Part shown: in pieces, positions 14,038 through 24,488 of the stretch
Layout of the letters: each line of letters opens with the position of its first letter
Position numbering within the stretch: position 1 is the stretch's first letter
Source of the DNA: Haemophilus influenzae
GTDB taxonomy: Bacteria; Pseudomonadota; Gammaproteobacteria; Enterobacterales; Pasteurellaceae
Direction: 5' to 3'
DNA: 64,000 nt
Assembly (NCBI RefSeq): GCF_900475755.1
Contig: NZ_LS483411.1
Location: 1-64,000, forward strand
Notes under the pieces: generated by a model
Told to the model about the DNA's origin: nothing
Database searches by the model: none
Seen by the model: the letters and a program-made list of their open reading frames with translations, nothing else
Program-made: the position numbers and the translations under genes

Positions 14038-14065
14038 ATATTACGAATAAAAAACTGGCTGTCAA
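14038..14065 (-). promoter_or_regulatory. leu operon promoter
   Basis: On the minus strand TTGACA (14060-14065) and TAATAT (14038-14043) are separated by 16 bp, a near-consensus sigma-70 promoter. It sits about 33 bp before the leuL start codon. Confidence 0.8.
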
Positions 14066-14253
14066 ACTATTTTTTGGCATTTTATATTAAAAATAAACCT
14101 ACTCACACTTTATTAAATATATATTTAACTAATAAATTTAATAAAATCAGAATATTTAACCAATTTAATCATCATCAACAAATTTTTCTTATTGGATTTT
14201 TTACATTTTCAAAATAAGAAAAATTTTGCAATTTTTTACTCACTAAAAAGAAT

Positions 14254-14275
14254 TTTTGCGATCTACATCGCAAAA
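14254..14275 (+). promoter_or_regulatory. CRP-S competence operator of dprA
   Basis: A symmetric site with core TGCGATCTACATCGCA carries the TGCGA/TCGCA half-sites that distinguish CRP-S sites (needing CRP plus Sxy) from ordinary CRP sites with TGTGA. It lies about 70 bp upstream of dprA. Nearly the same core recurs before radC and comN. The rest of the 14066-14253 stretch is AT-rich with no recognised feature. Confidence 0.85.
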
Positions 14276-14332
14276 TGCTTTTAAATTAATCGTTTCTCTC
14301 CCTCGTTTTTTCCATACTAGATTTTCAAATAA

Positions 14333-15466
<1,134 letters not shown>

Positions 15467-15518
15467 CGTAAATTTTTATGCTAAGATACGCCCATTCTTT
15501 TTTCATAAAAGGACGATT

Positions 15519-16295
15519 ATGTTAGCAATTATCTCCCCTGCCAAAACCCTTGATTTTGAAAGTGCGGTAAAAAATTTTCCTGTTTCTCAACCGCACTTTA
15601 CTGATTACAGCGAACAACTTATTGAGGTTTGTCGTAAACTTTCTCCGCAAGATCTTTCATCATTAATGTCTATCAGCGATAAGTTGGCAGGTTTAAATGC
15701 CGCACGCTTTGCAGAATGGACAAAAATTCACAATGAAGACAATTCCCGCCCTGCACTCTTTGCATTTAAAGGCGATGTTTATACGGGTTTAGATGCTGAT
15801 TCCCTTTCGGAAGATGATGTCATTTTTGCACAATCCCATTTACGTATGCTGTCTGGGCTTTATGGGCTTTTAAAACCACTTGATTTAATGCAACCTTACC
15901 GATTAGAAATGGGGACAAAATTAGCCAATCCGAAAGGAAAAGATCTGTATGCCTTTTGGGGAAATGTGATTACCCAAGCAGTTCAACAAGCTATTGATGC
16001 ACAAGGCGATAATGTATTAGTCAATCTAGCCTCTGATGAATATTATAAATCTGTTAAAGAAAACCAACTTAACGCCAAAATTATCAAGCCAGTTTTCTTA
16101 GACAATAAAAATGGAAAATACAAAGTAATTAGCTTTTATGCTAAAAAAGCACGAGGCTTAATGTGCCGTTATCTTATTCAACATCGTTTAACCGACATTG
16201 AACAATTAAAAGAATTTGATTTAGGTGGTTATTGGTTTGATTCAGCATCCTCCACTGAAACCGAATTTGTATTTAAGCGAGATATTAATGAATAA
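15519..16295 (+). CDS. yaaA: YaaA family peroxide-resistance protein
   Basis: YaaA (DUF328) limits intracellular iron and oxidative DNA damage under peroxide stress in E. coli. Start chosen at ATG 15519 ([13 protein letters not shown], the family N-terminus) behind AAAAGGACGATT. The 258-residue length is normal. The coding sequence contains an inverted pair of exact uptake signals (15560-15568 and 15590-15598), encoding part of [14 protein letters not shown]. The stop codon overlaps the start of the downstream lipoprotein gene by 8 bp. Confidence 0.95.
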   Translation: MLAIISPAKTLDFESAVKNFPVSQPHFTDYSEQLIEVCRKLSPQDLSSLMSISDKLAGLNAARFAEWTKIHNEDNSRPALFAFKGDVYTGLDADSLSEDDVIFAQSHLRMLSGLYGLLKPLDLMQPYRLEMGTKLANPKGKDLYAFWGNVITQAVQQAIDAQGDNVLVNLASDEYYKSVKENQLNAKIIKPVFLDNKNGKYKVISFYAKKARGLMCRYLIQHRLTDIEQLKEFDLGGYWFDSASSTETEFVFKRDINE

Positions 16296-16869
16296 AATTT
16301 TTGTTATTTTGACCGCACTTATACTCTCTGGCTGTGCAACTAAGCTGACGCAATTAAATGTGCCTACGCAGTTAGAGCACAACGGTAAAAATTATGCCCT
16401 TACTGGCAGCCAAGATTTAGAAACCATTGCTCGCTATGCGTATATATCTAAGCCAGATACGCTAGAAAATTGGCAATCTGAAATTGAAATTCTCTTTGAT
16501 CGCAATCAACCAGTGCGCTCAATTAAAGAGCGGATCGCATTGAGAGAACGCATTTATCGTAATACAGGCGTAAAAGATTTCCATTTCGATGCTATTCCAG
16601 AAAATTCAACCAATCCAAATGAATTAAATGGATATGTCATCTATTCGCCAACGAAAGAAAATCCATCTTGGCAAGTCAATGTGATGAAAGGACGACAATT
16701 ACCACAATGTGGCTTTGTTCAGTATCAATATTCGCAAAAAGTGCAACAACCAACACTTTCTAAACATTTATCAGTCGATAAAGTGCAACAACATTTGCAA
16801 AAATACATTGTGGATATAGAAAGAAAACATTTACAAAATTTGAAATGGCTGTTGTTCTGTGAAAAATAA
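16288..16869 (+). CDS. Uncharacterised lipoprotein overlapping yaaA
   Basis: I do not recognise a function. Starting at ATG 16288, the 193-residue product has a short signal peptide with lipobox ([18 protein letters not shown], acylated Cys about residue 16), so it is probably anchored in the inner or outer membrane facing the periplasm. The mature part is mixed alpha/beta with no visible enzyme motif. The start overlaps yaaA by 8 bp, implying translational coupling. An uptake signal complement lies within the signal-peptide codons (around 16311). Confidence 0.88.
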   Translation: MNKIFVILTALILSGCATKLTQLNVPTQLEHNGKNYALTGSQDLETIARYAYISKPDTLENWQSEIEILFDRNQPVRSIKERIALRERIYRNTGVKDFHFDAIPENSTNPNELNGYVIYSPTKENPSWQVNVMKGRQLPQCGFVQYQYSQKVQQPTLSKHLSVDKVQQHLQKYIVDIERKHLQNLKWLLFCEK

Positions 16870-16964
16870 TGTAGATCAAAATCTCATCAGATTTTGCTAG
16901 AGCAGATTCTTTGAATGATGTAATCTTATGCCCATTTTCAATTATGGTTAAAAGTAGGTAAATT

Positions 16965-17930
16965 ATGATTAAAAAAATTGCAGTTTTAACAAGTGGTGGC
17001 GATGCGCCGGGTATGAATGCCGCAATTCGTGGCGTAGTACGTTCTGCACTTGCAGAAGGCTTAGAAGTGTTTGGTATCTATGATGGTTACCAAGGCTTAT
17101 ACAACAATAAAATCAAACAATTAAATCGCTATAGCGTATCTGATGTAATTAATCGTGGCGGTACTTTTTTAGGTTCTGCACGCTTTCCTGAATTTAAAGA
17201 TCCAAATGTTCGTGCAAAATGTGCAGAAATTTTACGTTCTCACGGCATTGATGCACTTGTGGTTATCGGTGGTGACGGTTCTTATATGGGGGCAAAATTA
17301 TTAACCGAAGAACACTGTTTCCCTTGTGTTGGCTTACCCGGTACTATTGATAATGATGTGGCAGGTACTGACTATACCATCGGTTATCAAACCGCATTAC
17401 AAACTGCAGTGGATGCAATCGACCGTTTACGTGATACATCAAGCTCACACCAACGTATTTCTATCGTTGAAATTATGGGTCGCCATTGTAGTGACTTAAC
17501 GATTTCTGCGGGCATTGCTGGCGGTTGTGAATATATCGTCGCATCAGAAATTGAATTTAATCGCGAAGAATTAATTCAACAAATTGAACGTAGCATTATT
17601 CGCGGTAAACGCCACGCTATTATTGCTATCACTGAACTTTTAACTGATGTTCATTCTCTGGCAAAAGAAATTGAAGCTCGCGTAGGTCACGAAACTCGCG
17701 CAACCGTTTTAGGGCATATTCAACGTGGTGGTTCTCCTTGTGCTTTTGACCGTATTCTTGCCTCACGTATGGGCGCATACGCAGTAGATTTATTGCTACA
17801 AGGCAAAGGCGGCTATTGCGTAGGTATCCAAAATGAACAACTCGTTCATCACGATATTATTGATGCCATTAATAATATGCAGCGTGTATTTAAGGCTGAT
17901 TGGCTTAAAGTGGCAAAACGTTTGGAATAA
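16965..17930 (+). CDS. pfkA: ATP-dependent 6-phosphofructokinase
   Basis: PfkA phosphorylates fructose 6-phosphate to the 1,6-bisphosphate in glycolysis. The 321-residue length matches bacterial PfkA. Visible motifs: ATP-binding [13 protein letters not shown] (about 11-23), GGDGSYMGA near 102-110, catalytic PGTIDNDV near 125-132, and the substrate-binding [10 protein letters not shown] near 170. A ribosome site (AAGTAGGTAAATT) precedes ATG 16965, and a terminator follows at 17987-18014. Confidence 0.98.
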   Translation: MIKKIAVLTSGGDAPGMNAAIRGVVRSALAEGLEVFGIYDGYQGLYNNKIKQLNRYSVSDVINRGGTFLGSARFPEFKDPNVRAKCAEILRSHGIDALVVIGGDGSYMGAKLLTEEHCFPCVGLPGTIDNDVAGTDYTIGYQTALQTAVDAIDRLRDTSSSHQRISIVEIMGRHCSDLTISAGIAGGCEYIVASEIEFNREELIQQIERSIIRGKRHAIIAITELLTDVHSLAKEIEARVGHETRATVLGHIQRGGSPCAFDRILASRMGAYAVDLLLQGKGGYCVGIQNEQLVHHDIIDAINNMQRVFKADWLKVAKRLE

Positions 17931-17986
17931 TCCTTTATTCCACTATATAAATCACTAACACTTAATTCATCTTTTTATCTTTCTCA

Positions 17987-18014
17987 AACGGACACAACAA
18001 TGTGTCTGTTTTTT
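17987..18014 (+). terminator. pfkA terminator
   Basis: AACGGACACA pairs with TGTGTCTGTT (one G-T wobble) around a tight loop and is followed by TTTT. It lies about 55 bp after the pfkA stop. An uptake signal follows near 18020-18030. Confidence 0.8.
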
Positions 18015-18169
18015 CTGAAAAAGTGCGGTCAGTTTTTCTCTTATTTTCTACAAATCATTTATTTTTAAAGATTGAAAATAAATGCGACTGCCAGTTCTAC
18101 CTAGATGATCTTTTTGCTATCAAAATAGAGATCCGATAAAATGCCTCAGGCAAAATAAGGGATAAAATT

Positions 18170-18655
18170 ATGACAAAGAAAAAAGTAAAACCCAATTCAA
18201 ATACTATCGCACTGAATAAACGTGCAAGACACGATTATTTTATTGAAGATGAAATTGAAGCAGGTCTTGAATTACAAGGCTGGGAAGTCAAATCTATGCG
18301 CGCAGGCAAGGCAAATATTAGTGATAGTTATGTTATTTTTAAAAATGGCGAAGCCTTTTTATTCGGCGCAAGCATTCAGCCATTAAATGTTGCATCAACG
18401 CATATTGTTTGTGATCCAACTCGCACTCGTAAGTTATTGTTAAATAAACGCGAATTAGCATCCCTATTTGGCAAAGCAAACCGAGACGGTTTTACCATAG
18501 TTGCACTTTCTCTTTACTGGAAAAGTGCGTGGGCAAAAGTCAAAATTGGTTTAGCCAAAGGTAAAAAACAACAGGATAAACGTGATGATATTAAAGAACG
18601 TGAATGGAAAGTAACAAAAGATCGCATTATGAAAAATGCACATCGAAGATCTTAA
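18170..18655 (+). CDS. smpB: SsrA-binding protein SmpB
   Basis: SmpB binds tmRNA and delivers it to stalled ribosomes for trans-translation. The 161-residue protein has the OB-fold core (N-terminal [23 protein letters not shown], quoted in part: [13 protein letters not shown] about 21-33; [12 protein letters not shown] about 37-48) and the basic C-terminal tail ([16 protein letters not shown]) that acts in the mRNA channel. The tmRNA gene is not in the window. A terminator follows at 18669-18698. Confidence 0.97.
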
Positions 18656-18668
18656 ATTGTAATAATAA

Positions 18669-18698
18669 ATTAGCCCCAAATTACTTGGGGCTAATTTT
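18669..18698. terminator. smpB/fis bidirectional terminator
   Basis: TTAGCCCCAA and TTGGGGCTAA form a perfect 10-bp stem with a 5-base loop, flanked by A- and T-rich tracts on both sides. It lies between the converging smpB and fis genes and can serve both. Confidence 0.9.
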
Positions 18699-18749
18699 TA
18701 AAATAGAATGAAAAACATTCAATCTTTTTGTTAATAAAAGAATATCGCC

Positions 18750-19049
18750 TTATCCCATACCGTATTTTTTTAATTTTTTACGTAATGTACCACGGTTGAT
18801 ACCAAGCATATTTGCTGCACGGGTTTGATTACCACGAGTATATTGCATAATCATATCTAACATAGGGTGTTCAACTTCCGCTAATACTAGCTCGTAAAGA
18901 TCATTCACATCTTGACCATCTAATTGTGCTAAATAATTACGCAACGCTTGTTTGACCGAATCGCGTAATGGTTTGCTGGTCACTTGTGATTGCGCATTTA
19001 ATACTGATACCGTTAAGGCATCGGCAGAATTACGTTGTTGTTCTAACAT
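18750..19049 (-). CDS. fis: DNA-binding protein Fis
   Basis: Fis is the nucleoid factor that bends DNA and activates rRNA promoters. The 99-residue product ends in the Fis helix-turn-helix ([20 protein letters not shown], about 74-93), preceded by the dimerisation helices. It is the second gene of the classic dusB-fis operon: its start overlaps the dusB stop by 7 bp. Confidence 0.97.
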   Translation of the reverse strand: MLEQQRNSADALTVSVLNAQSQVTSKPLRDSVKQALRNYLAQLDGQDVNDLYELVLAEVEHPMLDMIMQYTRGNQTRAANMLGINRGTLRKKLKKYGMG

Positions 19050-20023
19050 TTTTCTTTATCCAAAATTAAATTGAAAAAATCTTCCAATACAATCAGCTGC
19101 TCTTTAGGATCACTAATTGCATTAAAAGTCTGTTTAAAAACGGAATCAGGTTGAATTCCCTGTAAATACCAAGCTACGTGTTTACGCGCAATGCGATAGC
19201 CTTTTTGTTCGCCATAGAATTGATGTAATTCTTGAATATGACGCAAAATCTGACCGCACTTTTCCTTTAAACTTGGCATTTGACTTATCGAGTTATGCTC
19301 AATTAGGTTTTCTACCGCTTGAAATAACCAAGGGTTACCTAAGGCAGCACGACCGATCATAATGGCATCCGCTCCAGTATAATCAAGAACGAATTTTGCT
19401 TTCCGAGCAGAATCAATATCGCCATTAGCTATAACTGGTATAGCAATCGCTTGTTTAACGGCTTTAATGTTATCGTACTCCGCTTCCCCTTCAAAAAGAC
19501 AAGCACGTGTACGACCGTGTACCGTTAATGCTTGTATGCCACATTGTTCTGCAATTTTGCCGATTTGAACGCAGTTTCGATTAGATTTATCCCAGCCTGT
19601 ACGAATTTTTAAGGTCACTGGCACATTGACGGCGGACACTACTTCTCGCAAGATTTTTTCCACCAAATCTGGAAATTGCAACAACGCAGAGCCTGCGAGT
19701 TTGCGATTTACTTTTTTGGCAGGGCATCCCATATTAATGTCAATGATTTGAGCGCCATATTCCACGTCAATAGCAGCGGCTTGCGCCATCTCGAGTGGAT
19801 CACTACCTGCAATTTGCACCGCATTGAGACCTAAATCTTCGCTATGTGCCAAACGCAATTTGGATTTTTCGGTATGCCAAACTTGCGGATTTGTGGACAT
19901 CATTTCTGAAAATGTAAGCCCCGCACCATAATATGCACAAAGACGGCGGAAAGGCTGGTCGGTAATACCTGCCATTGGTGCAAGTAAAACACGATTTTTT
20001 AATTGGTATGAACCGATTCGCAT
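19043..20023 (-). CDS. dusB: tRNA-dihydrouridine synthase B
   Basis: DusB is an FMN enzyme that reduces uridine to dihydrouridine in the tRNA D-loop. Start chosen at ATG 20023 ([23 protein letters not shown]); the frame is open upstream but lacks homology. The 326-residue TIM barrel shows [12 protein letters not shown] (about 16-27), NMGCPAKKV with the catalytic Cys (about 96-104), and FMN-binding VIANGDI and [10 protein letters not shown]. It precedes and overlaps fis, an arrangement conserved in gamma-proteobacteria. Confidence 0.96.
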   Translation of the reverse strand: MRIGSYQLKNRVLLAPMAGITDQPFRRLCAYYGAGLTFSEMMSTNPQVWHTEKSKLRLAHSEDLGLNAVQIAGSDPLEMAQAAAIDVEYGAQIIDINMGCPAKKVNRKLAGSALLQFPDLVEKILREVVSAVNVPVTLKIRTGWDKSNRNCVQIGKIAEQCGIQALTVHGRTRACLFEGEAEYDNIKAVKQAIAIPVIANGDIDSARKAKFVLDYTGADAIMIGRAALGNPWLFQAVENLIEHNSISQMPSLKEKCGQILRHIQELHQFYGEQKGYRIARKHVAWYLQGIQPDSVFKQTFNAISDPKEQLIVLEDFFNLILDKEKC

Positions 20024-20169
20024 TTTACGTTCCTTTCCTAGCAAGCCTAAATCTAATTTATATCGAACTGCTCGACAACCGACAAGGCTGGCTATAATAC
20101 GCATTTTGCCTTGCTTTGCAAAGTGAAATTTGTTTAAAAAATACACTTTTTTTGATTGACAAAAAGAAA

Positions 20170-21057
20170 TTAAAGCGTTTTTAGCTTACCCGTAATTCGG
20201 CACCATTCTTCTCTCGCCGCGACGGGCTCTAACGCAAATGTTTGCGTATAGGCATCGCATACCGATTGAGCTTGAGTTTCTAAAATGCCCGATAAACCAA
20301 GATCGCCATTCGGTTTAACAAGTTGGCTAATGATTGGGTAAAGTTCTTTGAGAGGGCCAGCAAGAATATTTGCCACCACGACGTCAGCTTTTAAATCAGA
20401 GGGTTTTTCATCAGATAAGAACAGCTGTAGGCGATCTGCCACGCCATTTTGCTCGGCATTATTGCGACTGGCTAGAATTGCTTGTGGATCGATATCAATT
20501 CCCACCGCACTTTTCGCACCAAGTTTTAATGCTGCAATGGCTAAAATACCAGATCCACAACCAAAATCGATGACGCTTTTATCTTTTAAATCAAGACCAT
20601 CTAGCCATTCTAAACATAGTGCGGTTGTAGGATGAGTGCCTGTACCAAATGCTAAACCTGGATCGAGCATCACATTGACGGCATTTTCATCAGGCACATC
20701 ACGCCAACTTGGACAAATCCATAAACGCTTACCAAATTGCATTGGGTGGAAGTTATCCATCCACTCACGCTCCCAGTCTTTATCTTCTATTTGTTCAATT
20801 TTGTATGCCGTATTGCTATCTAAGTGTTTTGCTTCTTTTAATAAGCGGACAATTTCTGCCATATTTGTTTCTGCATCAAATAGCGCAATAACATCAGTAT
20901 TACCCCATAAACGCGTTTCGCCCGGCAAAGGCTCAAAAATCGGTGTATCTTGACTATCCATAAAAGTTACAGAGACGGAGCCGATTTCTTCTAAAAAATC
21001 ACTCATTTGTTCTGCTTTTTCATTGGTGCTATTTAGGCGAATTTGAATCCAAGCCAT
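20170..21057 (-). CDS. prmA: Ribosomal protein L11 methyltransferase
   Basis: PrmA trimethylates ribosomal protein L11 using S-adenosylmethionine. The 295-residue length is typical. It has an N-terminal substrate-recognition domain (about 1-55) and a class I methyltransferase domain with [20 protein letters not shown] (about 162-181) as the SAM-binding motif and VANILAGPL near 230. It is separate from dusB by 146 bp and ends the region before the Fic gene. Confidence 0.97.
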   Translation of the reverse strand: MAWIQIRLNSTNEKAEQMSDFLEEIGSVSVTFMDSQDTPIFEPLPGETRLWGNTDVIALFDAETNMAEIVRLLKEAKHLDSNTAYKIEQIEDKDWEREWMDNFHPMQFGKRLWICPSWRDVPDENAVNVMLDPGLAFGTGTHPTTALCLEWLDGLDLKDKSVIDFGCGSGILAIAALKLGAKSAVGIDIDPQAILASRNNAEQNGVADRLQLFLSDEKPSDLKADVVVANILAGPLKELYPIISQLVKPNGDLGLSGILETQAQSVCDAYTQTFALEPVAAREEWCRITGKLKTL

Positions 21058-21179
21058 TTGTTTTTTCCTTTCAAAAATTTGCGGATTTTCACCGCACTTT
21101 ATTCTTTCTCGTAACCTTCGTAATAATAAGATTGCTCAATACCTTTAAAAATAATTTCTCGGTTATTTACATCATCTGT

Positions 21180-21641
21180 TCAATTCGCTTGTAATAAAAA
21201 ACGAATTTCTAAATCGTTAATTGGGCTACGCTCCATTGCTTGTAAGTATTGAGTTTTATCCACATTTTGCCAATTAACAACTTTACCTAAATTTTTCTTT
21301 AAAACTAAATCTAACCAAATGCGAGTTGAACGACCATTACCTTCTAAAAAAGGGTGCGCAATATTCATTTCTACATATTTATTAATAATATTTTCAAAAG
21401 TATCTTCTGGCATTTGCTCTATTTTTCCTAATGCCTCTTTTAAATAAAGTGCATTAGCAAAACGAAAATGACCTTTTGAAATATTTTGTTCACGAATTTT
21501 ACCAGCAAATTCATAAAGACCATTAAATAGGTAATGATGAATTTGTTGCAGCCCTTTTGTTGAACCAATTTCAATTTGATGAATATCACCGCTTTCAAAT
21601 AAACGGTAGGCATTTTCTAAACTTTGTTGATCAATTTTTTT
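21180..21641 (-). pseudogene. Fic family AMP-transferase, C-terminally truncated by in-frame TGA
   Basis: Fic proteins transfer AMP onto hydroxyl side chains of target proteins. The active-site motif [12 protein letters not shown] is intact. I prefer the GTG start at 21641 ([20 protein letters not shown]) because it matches the N-terminus of the Neisseria meningitidis single-domain Fic; an ATG at 21674 in the same frame, adjoining the upstream gene, is the alternative. The frame ends with TGA at 21180-21182, but 26 more in-frame codons continue to TAA at 21099-21101. They encode TDDVNNREIIFKG followed by [13 protein letters not shown], the conserved C-terminus of these proteins. One base change (TTA to TGA) would explain it. 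The missing segment contains S-Y-Y-Y-E-G, matching the class III inhibitory motif (S/T)xxxE(G/N), so the product may be an unrestrained enzyme and not simply dead. Confidence 0.82.
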
Positions 21642-21675
21642 CACAATGATGATAAATCCAAAATTTTGGGGCATA

Positions 21676-22548
21676 TTATACCGATTTTTTTAAAAGTCTC
21701 GGCAGTAAAGTCGAGCCAAGTGTGGCGAGCATGATGATTGTTATACCAAGTGCGGCTGAAAATGACAGTGTTTCGCCAAGTAATGATATGGCAAATAAGA
21801 TGCCGAATAGTGGCTCAAGTGCGACTAAAATACCAGAGATATTGGCATCTACACTATTAAGGCCTTTATTCCATAACCAATAGGCAAGCCAGCTACAACC
21901 AATGGCAAGATATAATAAACCAGCAATACCTGTGGAATTTAATGATATTTGCCAGTTTTCTGTGAGTAATAGCGTAAATGGCAACGTTGTGATGGTGCCA
22001 AGTACAATGCTGACGGAGGTATAGGCTTGCGTTGAGACTTTGGCTACAACTCGCTGTGTCCAACGTAATACGGCAGCGAAGATGATCCCTGCGCTTAGCA
22101 CTAATAAACAGCCGAATAAACTGATGTTATCAATGCCTTCATTATTTTTTCCACCATTAATTAAAATCGCCACGCCAATAAATGCCATTGCGCCAAATAG
22201 CCAGTGAAACCATTTTGCTTTGTCTTTAAAGAAGAAATGCCCGACAAATACAACGAGCAGCGGTTCTAGCCCAATCATGGTGACTGCACTGGACGCAGAT
22301 GTATATTTTAGCCCGATGAATTGCAATAAAAATACGGCGGTATAGTTAAAGAATGCCAACCACCAAAGCTGTTTACGCATTGGTTTATCAATTTTTTTCC
22401 AACGACGTAAAAAGAGTGGCATGACAATAATCATTGCAATAATTAACCGCACTTGCACAACAAGCACAGGATCCATCATCGAATAAGTGAGCTTACCGAC
22501 GATTAATGAACTGCTCCAAATAAGTAGCGCGAGAATTTGATAGAGCAT
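21676..22548 (-). CDS. EamA/DMT family transporter
   Basis: A 290-residue integral membrane protein with about ten predicted membrane helices in two repeated halves, the EamA (drug/metabolite transporter) architecture. Members export amino acids, metabolites or drugs; the substrate cannot be told from sequence. Conserved family segments include [25 protein letters not shown] helix 3 (about 62-80) and [12 protein letters not shown] (about 242-253). It precedes the Fic gene, whose alternative ATG start lies 1 bp past its stop. Confidence 0.92.
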   Translation of the reverse strand: MLYQILALLIWSSSLIVGKLTYSMMDPVLVVQVRLIIAMIIVMPLFLRRWKKIDKPMRKQLWWLAFFNYTAVFLLQFIGLKYTSASSAVTMIGLEPLLVVFVGHFFFKDKAKWFHWLFGAMAFIGVAILINGGKNNEGIDNISLFGCLLVLSAGIIFAAVLRWTQRVVAKVSTQAYTSVSIVLGTITTLPFTLLLTENWQISLNSTGIAGLLYLAIGCSWLAYWLWNKGLNSVDANISGILVALEPLFGILFAISLLGETLSFSAALGITIIMLATLGSTLLPRLLKKSV

Positions 22549-22619
22549 TGATGTATCCCTGTGAATAGTTCCAATTCTATGTTTTAGCCTAGAAATTGCT
22601 GAAAGTGAGAAAATTAAAT

Positions 22620-22651
22620 ATCACCTTCCTCTAAGTTTAGAAGAAGGTGAC
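22620..22651 (-). terminator. panF terminator
   Basis: TCACCTTC and GAAGGTGA, then TCTAA and TTAGA, form a 14-bp stem with one mismatch and a 2-base loop. It lies just downstream of the panF stop on the minus strand. T enrichment after it is modest. Confidence 0.7.
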
Positions 22652-22668
22652 AGCATATTGATTGACGC

Positions 22669-24123
22669 TTAAAGTGCGGTAGCTTTTAATTGAGTTTTTT
22701 CGATTCGACGTTCGCCCAATTTATTACCTACTAAAAAAGCGATCAATCCAAATGCTAATGATGGCACGATTTGATGGAAGTTAAATAATTTGACGCCAAG
22801 TTGAGTGAGTAAGATATAACTCCCCAAGCCGATAATCATTGAGCTTAACGCACCATAAGCATTTGCTTTATCCCAATAAATACCCAGTACAATTACCCAT
22901 AAAAATGCGGCTTCCAGTCCGCCAAAGGCAAATAGGTTTAACCAAATAATCATATCTGGTGGATTGAGGGCGGCAAAGATTAAAAGTGCGGTCAAAATCA
23001 GCGTAATAATTGATGAAAAATAGCTCACTTTTTTCTCATTTTTTGCGGCTTCTGGCTTCGTAGAAAGGTATAAATCTTTGACAAAAATAGAAGAGGATTG
23101 AATAAGTTGTGCATCAATTGTAGACATAATTGCAGACATCGGCGCAGCTAAGAAAATCCCCGCAACAATAGGCGGCAATACTTTTATCATTAATGTTGGA
23201 ATTACTTGATCTGATACCGTTAAATTTGGAATAACCGCTCTGCCAAGCGCACCAGCTAAGTGCATACCCAACATAATAATTGAAAGTACAATGGTTCCAA
23301 TCAGCATACCGCGATGTAAGGCTTTACTATCTTTAAATGCCATACATCGAACTGCGGTATGTGGAAGACCAACCACCCCGAAACAGACAAGTATCCAGAA
23401 AGAAGCCATAAATTGGAAATCTAACATTCCATTTGGCCCGTAAGGCGTGACTAAGTCAGGATCAATTTCAGTTAATTTATTAACCGCACTTTCTACACCA
23501 CCGAGGGCATAAATCGTGCCAATAAGGAGGATTATAGTCCCAAAAATCATTACGGTACCTTGAATGGTATCCGTCAGTACGACGGCACGGAAGCCCCCGA
23601 TAAAAGTATAGATACCTACCGTTAAAGCAAATAAGAGTAATGCTTGAGTATAAGAAATGCCGATGGTTGTTTCTAATAAACGCGCACCACCAATAAATTG
23701 CACGGTCATAGCCGCAAAAAATGCGAGAAGAAGAGCAAGGCTTGATAGCCAAACTAAATATTTGTTTTTATAGCGATAAAAGAAAAGATCATTAATAGTT
23801 AAAGCATTGGTTTCTCTTGATAATAGCGCGAATTTTTTACCTAATGCACCTAATGCAAGCCATACGACTGGCACTTGAATCATCGCAAGTAATACCCAAC
23901 CTAATCCGTATTTATAAGCAGCTCCTGGCCCTCCGACAAAAGAACTTGCACTGGCATAAGTTGATGCAGTTGTCATTGCGAGCACAAAACCAGTCATCGA
24001 ACGATTTCCCACATAATATTCTGTTAAAAAATCGCCTTTTGTACGTTTTACATAGGCAAAAATTGCCGCACCAAAAACAAAAGTGAGATAAATAATTAAA
24101 GGAAGAATAATACCTAAATTCAT
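22669..24123 (-). CDS. panF: Sodium/pantothenate symporter
   Basis: PanF takes up pantothenate, the coenzyme A precursor, with sodium. The 484-residue protein has about 12-13 membrane helices of the sodium:solute symporter family. The family segments GGPGAAYKYGLGWVLLAMIQ (about 64-83) and IGGFRAVVLTDTIQG (about 175-189) are visible. It overlaps the upstream yhdT by 4 bp (ATGA), as in E. coli. Three uptake-signal cores lie within the gene (near 22673, 22986 and 23485). Confidence 0.95.
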   Translation of the reverse strand: MNLGIILPLIIYLTFVFGAAIFAYVKRTKGDFLTEYYVGNRSMTGFVLAMTTASTYASASSFVGGPGAAYKYGLGWVLLAMIQVPVVWLALGALGKKFALLSRETNALTINDLFFYRYKNKYLVWLSSLALLLAFFAAMTVQFIGGARLLETTIGISYTQALLLFALTVGIYTFIGGFRAVVLTDTIQGTVMIFGTIILLIGTIYALGGVESAVNKLTEIDPDLVTPYGPNGMLDFQFMASFWILVCFGVVGLPHTAVRCMAFKDSKALHRGMLIGTIVLSIIMLGMHLAGALGRAVIPNLTVSDQVIPTLMIKVLPPIVAGIFLAAPMSAIMSTIDAQLIQSSSIFVKDLYLSTKPEAAKNEKKVSYFSSIITLILTALLIFAALNPPDMIIWLNLFAFGGLEAAFLWVIVLGIYWDKANAYGALSSMIIGLGSYILLTQLGVKLFNFHQIVPSLAFGLIAFLVGNKLGERRIEKTQLKATAL

Positions 24124-24377
24124 TTTTGATTCCCCTGATCGTTAATTTCAAGAGAAATATCCTGAAAAATAATTTTGACAATCCAATAACCAATCACGAT
24201 GAATAAAATGGGTAAGTAAATACAGGAGAGTTCAAACCAGAGGGGAAAGCCGATAGGGCCTTGAGTTTCTTTAGGTAAATAAGCACATAAGCACCAACCT
24301 ATCACATATAAAATAGATAAGCTCAATGCCCAACTGGCTTCTTTACCAGCTTGTTGATAACGTTGTTTTAATGTCAT
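24120..24377 (-). CDS. yhdT: YhdT family membrane protein
   Basis: An 85-residue protein with two predicted membrane helices (about 18-35 and 48-72), matching the DUF997/YhdT family. Its conserved pairing with panF suggests a role with the symporter, but no function is established. The stop overlaps the panF start (ATGA). The gene starts 111 bp from the next gene on this strand. Confidence 0.92.
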   Translation of the reverse strand: MTLKQRYQQAGKEASWALSLSILYVIGWCLCAYLPKETQGPIGFPLWFELSCIYLPILFIVIGYWIVKIIFQDISLEINDQGNQK

Positions 24378-24488
24378 ATTTTTTCCTTAAATTTTTTATA
24401 AGTGAAAATATATTTTTTGAATGGTATAAGGGGGCACATATATCCTACGCTCCTTATACTTATGCATATTACAACTTTTTTGAATAAT

